The translations under genes were made by a program, and so were the position numbers. A stretch of 46,850 nucleotides of DNA, taken from an uncultured Alphaproteobacteria bacterium. GTDB lineage: Bacteria > Pseudomonadota > Alphaproteobacteria > Bin95. Under the pieces are notes generated by a model that did no database searches, was not told the origin of the DNA, and was given only the letters and a program-made list of their open reading frames with translations. Where the stretch lies: assembly GCA_938083135.1 (NCBI GenBank), contig CALLKY010000019.1:1-46850 (forward strand), written 5' to 3'. Positions 7,980-18,100 of this stretch are shown here, in pieces; the first letter of the stretch is position 1; every line of letters begins with the position of its first letter.

Positions 7980-8728
7980 TGGAGGCCAGGATGCATGCGT
8001 TGGAGCGATTGCATTTCTGCCAGCATGTGGCCCAGGTCTTCACCATGAAGGCCATCGCGGCCGCCTTCCGCCATCCAACTATCATCGGGACGGGTGAGAG
8101 AGGCATCACTGAGAGTGGCGTCGATTGTGCGATCCCAGGCCGCGCGCAAGGTCTTGCGATCAGGTGCGATGCCTGCTGCAGCTAATCCGGCCTCAGCGGC
8201 AATCATCTCGAAAAGCTCGCCGGTAAATGCCCAAAGCTGGTTGATCGCGGCCTGCATCCGCCGGTGGGATTCATCCGTGCCGTCACCTAAGCGGGCAGTC
8301 CATTCGGTGGCATGGCGCAGGTGATATGCGGTTTCTTTCTCCGCCTTGGCCGCAACCGCAGCAAGGCGTTGGTCGGTTGAGGCCGTCATTGCTTGCCAGA
8401 AGGGCAGGGCCATCGCCGTATAGAACAGCTGCCGGGCAATGGTCTGGGCAAAATCGCCATTCGGCTGCTCGACCAAGGTGAGGTTCAGGTAGCCGCGCGC
8501 GTCACGATGATAGGCCAGCGCATCTTCATCCCTGCCTGCACCTTCCAACGCGCCAGCATATTGGTATAGACCGCGCGCCTGGCCGATCAGGTCCAAGGCA
8601 ATATTGCCGAGCGCGAGTTCCTCTTCCAGAATCGGCGCACGGCCTGTCCATTGGCTAAGCCGATGGCCCAGCACGAGCTGATCGTCAGCAAGGCCTAAGA
8701 CATACTGGAAAAGCGTAGGGTCGCTCAC
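7973..8728 (-). CDS. paaC: Phenylacetyl-CoA epoxidase structural subunit PaaC
   Basis: This 251-residue ferritin-like subunit pairs with PaaA in the epoxidase core and has a structural, non-catalytic role. Family signs are LADDQLVLGHRLSQW at the N-terminus, the helical segment ALGNIALDLIGQARGLY, and KETAYHLRHATEW. Its start overlaps the paaB stop by 4 bp (8725-8728). The length is typical. Confidence 0.93.
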   Translation of the reverse strand: MSDPTLFQYVLGLADDQLVLGHRLSQWTGRAPILEEELALGNIALDLIGQARGLYQYAGALEGAGRDEDALAYHRDARGYLNLTLVEQPNGDFAQTIARQLFYTAMALPFWQAMTASTDQRLAAVAAKAEKETAYHLRHATEWTARLGDGTDESHRRMQAAINQLWAFTGELFEMIAAEAGLAAAGIAPDRKTLRAAWDRTIDATLSDASLTRPDDSWMAEGGRDGLHGEDLGHMLAEMQSLQRMHPGLQW

Positions 8729-9015
8729 ATGTCCCCCACTTCTTCCGGCACGTGGTAATCGGTTGGTTGGCGGTAGGTCTTGTCGTCAGCGGGGTCAAAC
8801 ATCTCCGCTTTTTCATCAGGGTCGCTTGCAGCGATGGCGCTGGCGGGGGCTACCCAGATAGAGCGGCCTTCGCCCCGGCGCGTATACACATCCCGCGCCG
8901 CCATCAGCGCCATTTCTGCGTCACTCGCATGAACGCTGCCAACGTGGCGGTGGGCCAAGCCATTGCGAGGCCGGATGAACACTTCCCAAAGCGGCAGGCG
9001 GGCGCGGTCGCTCAT
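8725..9015 (-). CDS. paaB: Phenylacetyl-CoA epoxidase subunit PaaB
   Basis: This 96-residue protein has the PaaB signature: [18 protein letters not shown] near the N-terminus, then [18 protein letters not shown] and a segment ending [10 protein letters not shown]. PaaB bridges PaaAC heterodimers in the multicomponent epoxidase. It overlaps paaA by 4 bp and paaC by 4 bp. Confidence 0.93.
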   Translation of the reverse strand: MSDRARLPLWEVFIRPRNGLAHRHVGSVHASDAEMALMAARDVYTRRGEGRSIWVAPASAIAASDPDEKAEMFDPADDKTYRQPTDYHVPEEVGDM

Positions 9016-10001
9016 TCGGCGGCCTCCTGCTGCGTGGACCGCTTCGCGGCGTAGGCGAGGGCAGCTTCACGCACCCATGCGCCATCGTCGTCAGCCTTTT
9101 GGCGTGCAGCGATGCGTTGGCGATTCATCGGGCCGCCGCCTTTGACAACCTTCCAGAAATCATCCCAATCCAGTGGGCCGATATCATAGTGCTGGGTCAC
9201 ATCATTCCATTTGCATTCGGGGTCAGGAATGGTGAGGCCCAGATAATCTGCCTGGGGCACTGTTGCATCTACGAAGCGCTGGCGGAGTGCATCATTGGTA
9301 AAGCGCTTGATTTTCCAGGTCATGGATTGGTCGGAATGCACTGAATCTGTGTCCGGCGGCCCAAACATCATCACGGAGGGCGTCCACCAGCGGTTCAGCG
9401 CATCCTGGGCCATCGCTTTTTGTTCAGGGGCACCCTGGGCAAGGGTGGTCATAATTTCGTAGCCCTGGCGCTGATGAAAGCTTTCTTCCTTGCAAACCCG
9501 CACCATCGCCCGCGCATATGGCCCGTAAGAACAACGGCAAAGCGGGATTTGGTTCATAATTGCGGCACCATCGACCAGCCAGCCAATGGCCCCGATATCT
9601 GCCCAAGTCAGGGTCGGGTAGTTGAAGATGGAGGAATATTTGGCAGCGCCAGACAGCAGTTGGTCCTGCATTTCTTCGCGGCTGATCCCCAGTGTTTCAG
9701 CCGCGGCATACAGATAAAGCCCATGCCCGCCTTCATCCTGCACTTTGGCCAACAATGAAGCTTTGCGGCGCAATGAAGGTGCGCGCGTTACCCAATTGCC
9801 TTCCGGCTGCATGCCGATGATTTCAGAATGAGCGTGCTGGGAAATCTGCCGGATCAAGGTTTTGCGGTAGGCGGCAGGCATCCAGTCCCGCGCTTCGATC
9901 TTTTCTTCTGCATCGATGCGGGCCTGGAAGCGGGCGAGTTGTTCTGGCGTTTCCGCGGCATTCGGGTCCCCCGAAGCGTTGATCAGACCTTGCGCGTACA
10001 T
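9012..10001 (-). CDS. paaA: Phenylacetyl-CoA 1,2-epoxidase catalytic subunit PaaA
   Basis: This 329-residue di-iron oxygenase subunit inserts one O2 atom into the aromatic ring of phenylacetyl-CoA. Iron-ligand segments typical of PaaA are visible: [30 protein letters not shown], and [13 protein letters not shown], plus [10 protein letters not shown]. It is the first gene of the five-gene operon and starts 24 bp after the msrA stop, so read-through from msrA is possible. The rest of the pathway (paaK ligase, paaG, paaZ, paaF, paaH, paaJ) and a paaR/paaX regulator are not in the window. Confidence 0.95.
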   Translation of the reverse strand: MYAQGLINASGDPNAAETPEQLARFQARIDAEEKIEARDWMPAAYRKTLIRQISQHAHSEIIGMQPEGNWVTRAPSLRRKASLLAKVQDEGGHGLYLYAAAETLGISREEMQDQLLSGAAKYSSIFNYPTLTWADIGAIGWLVDGAAIMNQIPLCRCSYGPYARAMVRVCKEESFHQRQGYEIMTTLAQGAPEQKAMAQDALNRWWTPSVMMFGPPDTDSVHSDQSMTWKIKRFTNDALRQRFVDATVPQADYLGLTIPDPECKWNDVTQHYDIGPLDWDDFWKVVKGGGPMNRQRIAARQKADDDGAWVREAALAYAAKRSTQQEAAE

Positions 10002-10025
10002 TGCCCGCCCTCCTATTCGCGACCC

Positions 10026-10691
10026 CTACTCCGCTGCTGCAACAATCCCAATTGGGCAGCCAACGCCGGTGCCGCCAAGACCGCAATAGCCAGCCGGGTT
10101 CTTTGCCAGATATTGCTGGTGATAATCCTCTGCATAGTAGAATTCGGGCGCATCCAGAATTTCTGTCGTGATGGCGCTGAATCCAGCATCTTTCAGGCTT
10201 TTCTGGAACACGGCCTTTGAAGCTTCAGCCGCCTTCTTCTGTGCGGCGGTCGAGCAATAAATGCCGGAGCGATATTGTGTACCGACATCATTACCCTGGC
10301 GCATGCCCTGGGTTGGATTATGACCTTCCCAGTACCGCTTCAGCAACGCTTCTACGCTAATTTTAGCGGGGTCATATACAACAAGCACGACCTCATTGTG
10401 GCCCGTCCTACCGCTGCACACTTCCTCATAGCTCGGGTTTGGCGTGACGCCAGCGGCATAGCCGACAGCGGTCGAGTAAACGCCATCAGCCTGCCAGAAA
10501 ATCCGCTCTGCGCCCCAAAAGCAGCCAAGGCCGAAGATAATCGTCTCCATGCCGTCAGGGAATGGCGGCACGATGCGAGCGCCGGAAACAAAGTGTGTTT
10601 CAGGAACTTTGACCGGATCAGCACGACCGGCGAGGGCGTTGGCGGCTGTCGGCAAATCCAGGCTTTTGCCGCCGGATAGGAAGCTGAACAT
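10026..10691 (-). CDS. msrA: Peptide methionine-S-sulfoxide reductase MsrA
   Basis: This 221-residue enzyme reduces methionine-S-sulfoxide in proteins and free methionine. The catalytic motif GLGCFWGAE is present, along with the family segments [30 protein letters not shown] and AEDYHQQYL. Resolving cysteines occur in the C-terminal [14 protein letters not shown] chose ATG 10691 because AAAGGA lies 8 bases before it. A longer frame from 10766 lacks such a site. It is followed after 24 bp by paaA, which makes sense if oxidative damage accompanies oxygenase activity (inference). Confidence 0.93.
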   Translation of the reverse strand: MFSFLSGGKSLDLPTAANALAGRADPVKVPETHFVSGARIVPPFPDGMETIIFGLGCFWGAERIFWQADGVYSTAVGYAAGVTPNPSYEEVCSGRTGHNEVVLVVYDPAKISVEALLKRYWEGHNPTQGMRQGNDVGTQYRSGIYCSTAAQKKAAEASKAVFQKSLKDAGFSAITTEILDAPEFYYAEDYHQQYLAKNPAGYCGLGGTGVGCPIGIVAAAE

Positions 10692-10770
10692 GGGAGGCGT
10701 CCTTTCGCTTGAATACTTGGCTTCTAAGATGGCCCCCAAAGGGGCCTGCATCAAGGGCTTTGCCAAAGCG

Positions 10771-11208
10771 TTATGAGTCTGTTTCCGTTGCGCGGTCCCA
10801 GGTGAGGGTGAGACGGTTTTGATTGTCTTCCCGCTCGTAACACGCCTTGTCTGTCAGTGATTTCACAAGATGGACGCCAAGCCCGCCGACAGCACGGGTT
10901 TCAATATCGCTTGTTGTGTCCGGCGCGGGGGCTTCTACCAGCGGATCGAACGCAGGCGCGTTATCGACGAAAGTGGCTGACATTCTATCTGCATCAACAT
11001 CCAGCGTTAGAATGATTTGGGCACCATCCGCAATTTCATTAAAGCCGTGGCGGATGATGTTGGACGCGATTTCGTCAATCGCAAGCTCAAGTGCGAATGT
11101 GATCCGCTTGCTTAGGTTATGGGCAACCGAAAACCCAGCCGCAGCCTGAGCCGTTTCTGCCAGCGCCGATAAAGCGCATGGGATGGGGATTTCCAACCGA
11201 TGCTTCAT
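10771..11208 (-). CDS. RsbW-like anti-sigma-factor-type ATPase (HATPase_c_2)
   Basis: This 145-residue single-domain GHKL ATPase is of the anti-sigma-factor serine kinase type. The N-box [16 protein letters not shown], a G1-like [10 protein letters not shown] and the glycine-rich [11 protein letters not shown] are present. Such proteins phosphorylate STAS-domain antagonists or sequester regulators. I prefer ATG 11208, with GGAG upstream; a TTG at 11238 would add ten residues. No STAS antagonist or sigma gene is adjacent on its strand. The divergent neighbour, however, is a permease with an N-terminal STAS domain. Confidence 0.8.
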   Translation of the reverse strand: MKHRLEIPIPCALSALAETAQAAAGFSVAHNLSKRITFALELAIDEIASNIIRHGFNEIADGAQIILTLDVDADRMSATFVDNAPAFDPLVEAPAPDTTSDIETRAVGGLGVHLVKSLTDKACYEREDNQNRLTLTWDRATETDS

Positions 11209-11375
11209 CCGACGCGGTAATGCTCCAGAAAATACCAACCTTAGCTAAAGTTAGCAGGCAGGTGCCGTTCCCGCCAGTCTCAGCGATAGGAAACTGGAAC
11301 TATCAATTAACGAATGGCTTAAAGTGTGACGGTTATGAATTCACATGAATGCCCTAACCACGTACAAAGGCGCGG

Positions 11376-12536
11376 ATGACACCGGGGGAAGCCACCATCG
11401 CAAGCGCTACTGATCGCGCCGAGAGTATCATGTCGGAATTCCGGCTTGACGCTAACGGGACCGGCCACGTGATCGGTGATTGGACAACTGTGCCCTTGGG
11501 CGCGGTTGAGCGCTCTGCCCAGAAGGCGCGCAAAAGCAGCCCGTTGAAGGCGCTTGATCTCTCCGGCCTGACCCGTCTCGACACCAACGGTGCGCTCGCA
11601 CTGCTTCGGTTGGCAGAGCAGGCGGGCGCAGATGGTTTGATCCCGCTGCAAAACCCGAAGCCTGAACATGCCCGGCTGCTAGAGGTCGTGATTAAAGCGC
11701 ATGGCAAGGATAAGCCGCTGCCGGAAGGTGGCTCTGCGATTGGTCGTGTGCTCGCGCGTTTGGGTGAGACGACGATCAATCAGGCACGCGAAGCTTTGGA
11801 ACTCTTAAGCTTCGTTGGTGCCGTGACGCTAACGATCCTTGGCCTGTTGATCCGGCCCTGGCGCATGCGTTGGAAGCCGCTGATCTCGCAGATTGAGGCG
11901 ACAGGGCTGAATGCGCTGCCGATTGTGGGCCTTCTTAATTTCCTGATTGGGATCGTTATTGCGTATCAGGCGGCGAACCAGCTCTCAAAGTTTGGCGCGC
12001 AATTGCTAACGGTGGATTCCGTCGGCGTTGGCGTGTTGCGGGAACTGGCGGTTCTGATCACAGCGATCATTATTGCTGGCCGATCTGGCAGTGCTTTTAC
12101 GGCACAAATCGGTTCGATGCAGGTCAATCAAGAAATTGATGCGATGCGCGCCATTGGCCTCAATCCATTGGAAGTGCTGTGCGCGCCCCGGATTATGGCG
12201 CTGATGATTTCGCTGCCGCTATTGGTTTTTTATGCAGGCGTTATGGGCATCCTGGGCGGCGCTGTCGCGGCAATGTTCGCACTGGATATCACCATGACGC
12301 AGTTTGCGAAGCAGCTGCAGGTGGCCGTCTCTATTGATCACTTCTGGGTCGGCATCGTAAAAGCGCCTGTTATGGCGATGGTGATCGCCACGATTGGCTG
12401 TTTCCAGGGCTTGAAGGTGTCTTCAAACGCTGAGTCTGTTGGGCGACGGACAACACAGTCTGTTGTCCAGGGTGTCTTCTTCGTGATCGCGATTGATGCT
12501 GTGTTCTCCATCTTCTTCCTGATTATCGGGGTGTAG
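11376..12536 (+). CDS. MCE/Mla-type lipid ABC transporter permease with N-terminal STAS domain
   Basis: This 386-residue protein starts with a STAS (MlaB-like) domain of about 120 residues, including LDLSGLTRLDTNGALALL. It then becomes an MlaE permease with several hydrophobic helices and the conserved stretch ELAVLITAIIIAGRSGSAFT, followed by GSMQVNQEIDAMRAIGL. In enterobacteria MlaB and MlaE are separate proteins; the fusion is common in alphaproteobacteria and in LinK of the gamma-HCH importer. It sits in the inner membrane and moves lipids or hydrophobic compounds between the membranes. AAAGG lies just before ATG 11376. The gene is 6 bp ahead of the ATPase gene. Confidence 0.9.
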   Translation: MTPGEATIASATDRAESIMSEFRLDANGTGHVIGDWTTVPLGAVERSAQKARKSSPLKALDLSGLTRLDTNGALALLRLAEQAGADGLIPLQNPKPEHARLLEVVIKAHGKDKPLPEGGSAIGRVLARLGETTINQAREALELLSFVGAVTLTILGLLIRPWRMRWKPLISQIEATGLNALPIVGLLNFLIGIVIAYQAANQLSKFGAQLLTVDSVGVGVLRELAVLITAIIIAGRSGSAFTAQIGSMQVNQEIDAMRAIGLNPLEVLCAPRIMALMISLPLLVFYAGVMGILGGAVAAMFALDITMTQFAKQLQVAVSIDHFWVGIVKAPVMAMVIATIGCFQGLKVSSNAESVGRRTTQSVVQGVFFVIAIDAVFSIFFLIIGV

Positions 12537-12542
12537 GCGCTG

Positions 12543-13355
12543 ATGTCTGATCTCAATCACGAAGAATTGGCGATCCATGTGGAGGGGCTGCGCACGCAGT
12601 TTGGCCCTGTCGTTGTCCATGACGACCTCGACCTGAAAGTCCGCAAGGGTGAAGTGCTGGGTGTGGTCGGTGGGTCGGGCACGGGTAAATCCGTATTGCT
12701 GCGCACGATCATCGGTCTGAACAAAGCTGCTGCCGGAAAAATCACTGTGCTTGGCCAGGTCGCTGGCGAAGGCGGGGGTGAGGCGGAGAGGGCGCTACGC
12801 CGCCGATGGGGGGTGCTATTCCAGGACGGCGCGCTTTTCAGCTCGTTGACGGTACGCGAGAATATCGAAGCGCCAATGCGTGAGCATACGGAATTATCCA
12901 ATGATCTGAGATGTTCTGCAGCGGAGTTAAAGATCGCACTTTCCGGCTTGCCGCCAGACGCTGCAGATAAATATCCGTCAGAGCTTTCAGGCGGTATGCG
13001 CAAACGTGCTGGTCTTGCCCGCTCGCTGGCGCTGGACCCGGACATTCTGTTTCTGGATGAACCGACGGCAGGGCTTGATCCTATTGGTGCGGCAAACTTT
13101 GATCTGCTGATCCTGGAATTGCAGCGCGCACTCGGCTTGACCGTTGTTATGATCACCCATGACTTGGACTCGCTACACGCGATTTGTGAGCGGGTGGCGG
13201 TGTTGATCAATAAGAAAACGCAGATCGATACAATTCCGAACCTGATGAAGATCGATCATCCTTGGATTCAGGAATATTTTGGCGGCCCCCGTGGCCGCGC
13301 CGCCGTGGCTTCGGCGGAACGTGCCAATGCAGTAAGCGTTGGCGTGAACGAATGA
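12543..13355 (+). CDS. MCE/Mla-type ABC transporter ATP-binding protein (MlaF/LinL-like)
   Basis: This 270-residue ABC ATPase has Walker A GGSGTGKS, the Q-loop region LFQDGALFSSLTVRENI, the signature LSGGMRKRAGLARSLALDP, Walker B ILFLDEPTAGLDP and the switch His in VMITHDLDSL. The phrase LFQDGALFSSLTV is characteristic of MlaF-type ATPases. It energises the permease encoded 6 bp upstream. The C-terminal tail of about 30 residues is Ala/Arg-rich and has no clear function. Confidence 0.92.
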   Translation: MSDLNHEELAIHVEGLRTQFGPVVVHDDLDLKVRKGEVLGVVGGSGTGKSVLLRTIIGLNKAAAGKITVLGQVAGEGGGEAERALRRRWGVLFQDGALFSSLTVRENIEAPMREHTELSNDLRCSAAELKIALSGLPPDAADKYPSELSGGMRKRAGLARSLALDPDILFLDEPTAGLDPIGAANFDLLILELQRALGLTVVMITHDLDSLHAICERVAVLINKKTQIDTIPNLMKIDHPWIQEYFGGPRGRAAVASAERANAVSVGVNE

Positions 13356-13370
13356 TGGAGGGTTAAGCTT

Positions 13371-14369
13371 ATGGAAACGCGGGCGAATTTTATCGCCGTT
13401 GGACTGTTTGTCATTGCGTTTTTCGTCGCGGCGCTGGCCTTCGTTATATGGCTATCGAACTGGCAGGCGGAACGCAGTTACAAGCAATACTGGGTCTACT
13501 TCGATGGCTCAGTGAAGGGGCTGCGTGTCGGCAGTTCCGTGACATTCCGCGGCATAACCGTTGGCGAAGTTACGTTTATCGGCTTCCCGCCGGATGGCAA
13601 TGTTGAGCAAATCTTGGTCAAAACCCGGATTGAATCAACAGCACCTGTTCGCACGGATACCGAAGCGCGCCATGAAATTCAGGGCATTGCCGGCGGTGCG
13701 TTGATCATGTTGGACGGTGGTTCAAACACAGCCCTGCCGCTTAAAGCAGCAGCTGGAAAGAAGTACCCAGTCATTCCATCCGCACCGTCGCAGCTCGACC
13801 GATTGTTAGAAGGGGCACCAGCCTTGGTGGAACAGGTGCAGGCGCTTGTCGCCCGTGCAACGCAAGTTCTGGGTGATAAGAACCAGGAATCCCTCGCCGG
13901 TATTCTCACCAACATCAACACACTGTCGAATACTTTGGCGGAGCGTTCAGAAAGCATCGAATTTATTGTTGAGGATGCGCGTGAGACGCTAGCGGAACTG
14001 AAGCGATCTGCTGCTTCCGTCCAGAATATTGGCGCTGCATTGGAAAAAGATATCCCGCCTGCAGTGCGTGAAGCGCGGGGTGCGCTGAAAAATATTCGTA
14101 AAGCCAGTGAAGGCGTTGATGGCGCTGTGCGTCAAATCAGGAAAGCCGCAGGCGCGTTCGGTGGCGCGTCCGATCAAGCGTCTGCGTTGCTGCGTGAAAA
14201 CCGGCCGGCGATCCGGGATTTCACTGGATCAACGCTTTATGATGCGAACGCATTCCTGGCGGATACCCGTGTTCTGGTCGATAACCTAAACCGACTGGTG
14301 TCAGATGTCGGGCGTGACCCGGCCCGATTCCTATTTGGAGGACAGCAACGTGGCTATGAAACCCGTTGA
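13371..14369 (+). CDS. MCE-domain periplasmic lipid-binding protein (MlaD/LinM-like)
   Basis: This 332-residue protein has one N-terminal membrane helix (about residues 8-30), then an MCE domain (about 35-120) with FDGSVKGLRVGSSVTFRGITVGEV. A long, mostly helical region follows, typical of tube-forming MCE proteins. It would be anchored in the inner membrane and bind lipid in the periplasm. A GGAGG ribosome binding site precedes ATG 13371. Its 3' end overlaps the downstream lipoprotein gene by 14 bp. Confidence 0.9.
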   Translation: METRANFIAVGLFVIAFFVAALAFVIWLSNWQAERSYKQYWVYFDGSVKGLRVGSSVTFRGITVGEVTFIGFPPDGNVEQILVKTRIESTAPVRTDTEARHEIQGIAGGALIMLDGGSNTALPLKAAAGKKYPVIPSAPSQLDRLLEGAPALVEQVQALVARATQVLGDKNQESLAGILTNINTLSNTLAERSESIEFIVEDARETLAELKRSAASVQNIGAALEKDIPPAVREARGALKNIRKASEGVDGAVRQIRKAAGAFGGASDQASALLRENRPAIRDFTGSTLYDANAFLADTRVLVDNLNRLVSDVGRDPARFLFGGQQRGYETR

Positions 14370-15048
14370 TCTTATTGGACGGCGTCAAGCGCTGATTGGT
14401 CTTGGTGGCGGTGCACTGGTCGCCGGGTGCGATTCTGTGCTCCCGGGTGTTGGTAAGGCACCGCGCCTTTATAACCTGACGCCGAAAAGCACCTTTCCTG
14501 AAGGCCTGCCGCCGGTAGATTGGCAATTGCTGGTGGAGACGCCCTATGCGTCGGCTAGCCTCAATACGGCGCGTATCGGTTTGATGCCGGAGCCGACACG
14601 GTTCGACTATTATGCGCTGGCTAATTGGACAGACCGTGCGCCGCTGATGGTGCAGGGCTTGGTTGTTGAGTCCTTCGAGAACTCGGGCCGCATTGTCGCC
14701 GTTGGTCGTGAAGCTGTTGGTTTGAAGCCAGATTTCGTGCTGAAGATCGAGATCCGTGAGTTTCAAGCCGAAGCTTACCGTGATCCAACGAAGCATCAGC
14801 CGAGGGTGGGGCTGAGTGTGAAACTGGTTGAAATGCCAGACCGCTTGATTGTCGCTGCTGCGACCTTCGAGCGTCAGACATCTGCACCGCCTGATGTGAT
14901 GACGGATATTGTTCAAGCGTGGGATGATGCGCTTGGTGCCGTTTTAAAGCGCTTGGTCAATTGGACGCTGGAAGCGGGCGACGCGGCTTGGAGCGCGCGG
15001 ACGCGGCCCCGGATTCGCCGCTCGCAACCTCGACGCTTTCGCGGGTAA
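14356..15048 (+). CDS. ABC-type transport auxiliary lipoprotein (LinN/PqiC-like)
   Basis: This 230-residue secreted lipoprotein has an N-terminus with a twin arginine (GRRQALIG), a short hydrophobic stretch and the lipobox LVAGC. It could be lipidated at that Cys and possibly exported by Tat. The mature part has the ABC_trans_aux pattern (LYNLTPK, then a strand with WQLLVETPYASASLNTARI). It likely links the MCE complex to the outer membrane. I chose ATG 14356 because GGAGGAC lies about 14 bases upstream; the start overlaps the MCE gene's 3' end by 14 bp. No mlaC- or mlaA-like gene is present. Confidence 0.82.
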   Translation: MKPVDLIGRRQALIGLGGGALVAGCDSVLPGVGKAPRLYNLTPKSTFPEGLPPVDWQLLVETPYASASLNTARIGLMPEPTRFDYYALANWTDRAPLMVQGLVVESFENSGRIVAVGREAVGLKPDFVLKIEIREFQAEAYRDPTKHQPRVGLSVKLVEMPDRLIVAAATFERQTSAPPDVMTDIVQAWDDALGAVLKRLVNWTLEAGDAAWSARTRPRIRRSQPRRFRG

Positions 15049-15131
15049 GCCGCTTCAAGGCCTGCCATTGATCTTGCCGCCATAGCCTGGAACCCTTGCA
15101 CCCTGAATTCTGGGTGAGGGAGCTGGCGTTT

Positions 15132-18100
15132 ATGGGCATCGCAAAATTACTGATCGCTAATCGGGGTGAAATTGCTATTCGCATTGCGCGGACGGCGGCG
15201 GATATGGGCATCGAAACCGTGGTCGTGCATTCCACGGATGACGCAGCCGCACTCCATGTCCGTGCTGGTGACGCTGCAGTGGCGCTGGATGGTGCAGGTC
15301 CGGCAGCCTATCTGGACCAGCAGGCGATCATTGCCGCAGCTAAAAGCGCCGGTGCAGATGCTATTCATCCAGGCTACGGCTTTCTTTCAGAGAACGCCGA
15401 GTTTGCCGCTGCTGTCGTATCTGCAGGTCTGACATTCGTAGGCCCAAAGGCAGACGCCATCGCCCGCTTTGGTGATAAGGGCGCGGCCCGCACGCTGGCT
15501 GAAGCGGCAGGCGTACCAATCGCCCCAGGCCTGCCAGCACCAGTGACAGAAGCGGATGCATTGGCCTTTCTGAATGAGATGGGTCCTGGCGGCGCTATCA
15601 TGTTGAAGGCGGCAGCAGGCGGCGGCGGGCGTGGGATGCGCCCAGTCAGCAATGCCGCCGACCTGCCTGATGCTTTCGCCCGGTCGCAGGCCGAAGCGGA
15701 AGCCGCATTCGGCGATGGCCGTCTCTATGCCGAGAAATTCTTTCAAACTGCGCGCCATATTGAAGTTCAAGTGGCAGGCGATAGTGCCGGGAACGCCGCC
15801 CATATCTGGGAGCGAGAGTGCAGTCTGCAACGCCAGCGCCAAAAGATCATTGAAATCGCACCTGCGCCGGCGCTGGCATCTGGTGTTCGCACACGGCTGC
15901 TTGATGCAGCAGTCGCCCTCGCAAAAGCCGCAGAGCTGGATAGCCTCTCAACGATTGAATTCTTGGTGGATGCCAAGACTGCAGCGGACGATGACAATGC
16001 CGAAATTGCTTTCATTGAAGCCAATGCCCGGCTGCAGGTGGAGCACACTGTTACAGAAGCTGTAACGGGCCTGGATCTCGTAGAAATTCAGCTGCGTTTA
16101 GCAGAAGGCGCGAGCCTTGCCGAAGTTGGTTTAAGTGTGCCGCCGCCCGTGCAAGGCATGGCACTGCAAGCCCGCATTAATATGGAAACGATGACTGCAT
16201 CCGGTGATGCGCGCCCTGCTGGCGGTCGTTTCACAGCGTTCGAGCCGCCAGCAGGGGCGGGGGTCCGGGTGGACCATGCTGGATATGCGGGTCTCTCGCC
16301 AAGTCCGCGGTTTGACTCACTGATCGCTAAGATGATCGTCCATGCCCGTTCTGGCGTGTTTGCTGATGTTGCAGCAAAAGCCGCCCGCGCGCTTGCTGGA
16401 TTCCGGATCGAAGGCGTTCCCACGAATACACGCTTTCTCGAGGCGCTGCTGGCGGACAAAGCCGTCACAACTTGCGCATTCGATACGCGTTTTATTGAAG
16501 CGCACGCTGAACGATTGCTTGGTGTGGAACCACCGCCACGGCGGTTTGTTGAGGCTGCGCCTGCAAGCGGCAGCCAAGCCGGACTCGCTGGATCGAAGAT
16601 TGATGCGTCCGATCCATTGGCAGTCCTGAACTTCGGGAAGCAGGATCAAGCGGCGGAAGCTGCAGCGCCATTGGATGCGCCGGACGGAACCAATGTCCTG
16701 GCCGCGCCGATGCAGGGTGCTGTCGTTAGCCTGGCTTTGGCGGCTGGTGAGACTGTCCGGGCAGGCACCACTATCTTGGTGATGGACGCCATGAAGATGC
16801 AGCACGATATCCGTGCTGATGTCTCCGGCATCATTCGGGCGTTTGCGGTCAATGAAGGCGATGTGGTGCTGGAAGGGGCACCCTTGGCCTATATCGAACC
16901 GGCTGAAGTTACGGCTGATGATGCAGACCAGGGCGAGGCAGTAGACCTGGACGCCATCCGCTCAGACTTGGCTGAAGTGATCGCGCGCCAAGCCAACACA
17001 CTGGACGAAAACCGCCCGGAGGCTGTCGCCAAGCGCCGGAAAACCAAGCAACGAACGGCCCGGGAGAATATTGAGGATCTGGTTGATCCAGGCTCCTTCA
17101 CTGAATACGGCTCCCTCGTGGTCGCTGCCCGTCGTGCGCGGATGAGCCGGGAGGAGCTATGGAAGCGGACGCCAGCGGATGGCCTTGTTACGGGCCTCGC
17201 GCGCGTGAATGGTGATCTTTTCGGGGATGCCGAGGCCCGCTGCATGGTCATGTCTTATGACTACACAGTGCTGGCTGGGACACAGGGCAAAAAGAACCAC
17301 GAGAAGAAGGACCGGATGTTTGAGCTGGCGGCGAAATGGCGGCTGCCGACCATTCTATTCGCTGAAGGTGGTGGCGGCCGACCGGGGGATACTGATGTCG
17401 TGTTCTCCGCCAACTTAACGACGCCGGCATTCCATCTTTTTGGGAAGCTTTCCGGGTTGGCGCCGATGATCGGCATTGCATCTGGCCGCTGTTTCGCCGG
17501 TAACGCCGTGCTGGTCGGTTGTTGCGATGTGATGATTGCGACGGAGAATGCGAATATCGGCATGGGCGGCCCAGCAATGATCGAAGGTGGTGGCCTCGGC
17601 GTTTTCCGTCCGGAAGACGTTGGCCCGATGAACGAGCAGACGGCCAACGGGGTCGTTGATATTTTGGTGAAGGATGAAGCTGAAGCCGTTGCCGTCGCTA
17701 AAAAATATCTCTCATACTTCCAAGGCCCAGTGCAGGAATGGAAAGCGGCGGACCAGCGAAAGCTCCGTCATATTGTGCCGGAGAACCGGGTCAAGGTTTA
17801 TGACATCCGGGAGGCGATTGACCTGATCGCGGATGAGGGGTCTGTGCTGGAATTACGCGCAGCCTTTGGGCGCGCAATGATCACAAGCTTCTGCAGAATC
17901 GAAGGTCGTCCAGTTGGCCTGATCGCCAACAATCCGATGCATATCGGTGGTGCGATTGACGCTGATGCAGCGGATAAAGCCGCCCGCTTCATGCAACTTT
18001 GTGACGCCTATGACATCCCGATGCTGTTCCTCTGCGACACGCCGGGCAACATGGTTGGGCCAGATTACGAGCGTCTGGCGTTGGTGCGCCACTGCTGCAG

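Noticed and set aside
6454-10001. A complete phenylacetate degradation locus
   Set aside because: Only the epoxidase genes paaA-E are present; ligase, isomerase, ring-opening and beta-oxidation genes are not in the window.
11208-11280. EcfG-like promoter on the minus strand before the RsbW-like gene (GGAAC-N16-CTTT)
   Set aside because: The second box lacks the conserved G of CGTT, so the match is too weak to claim.
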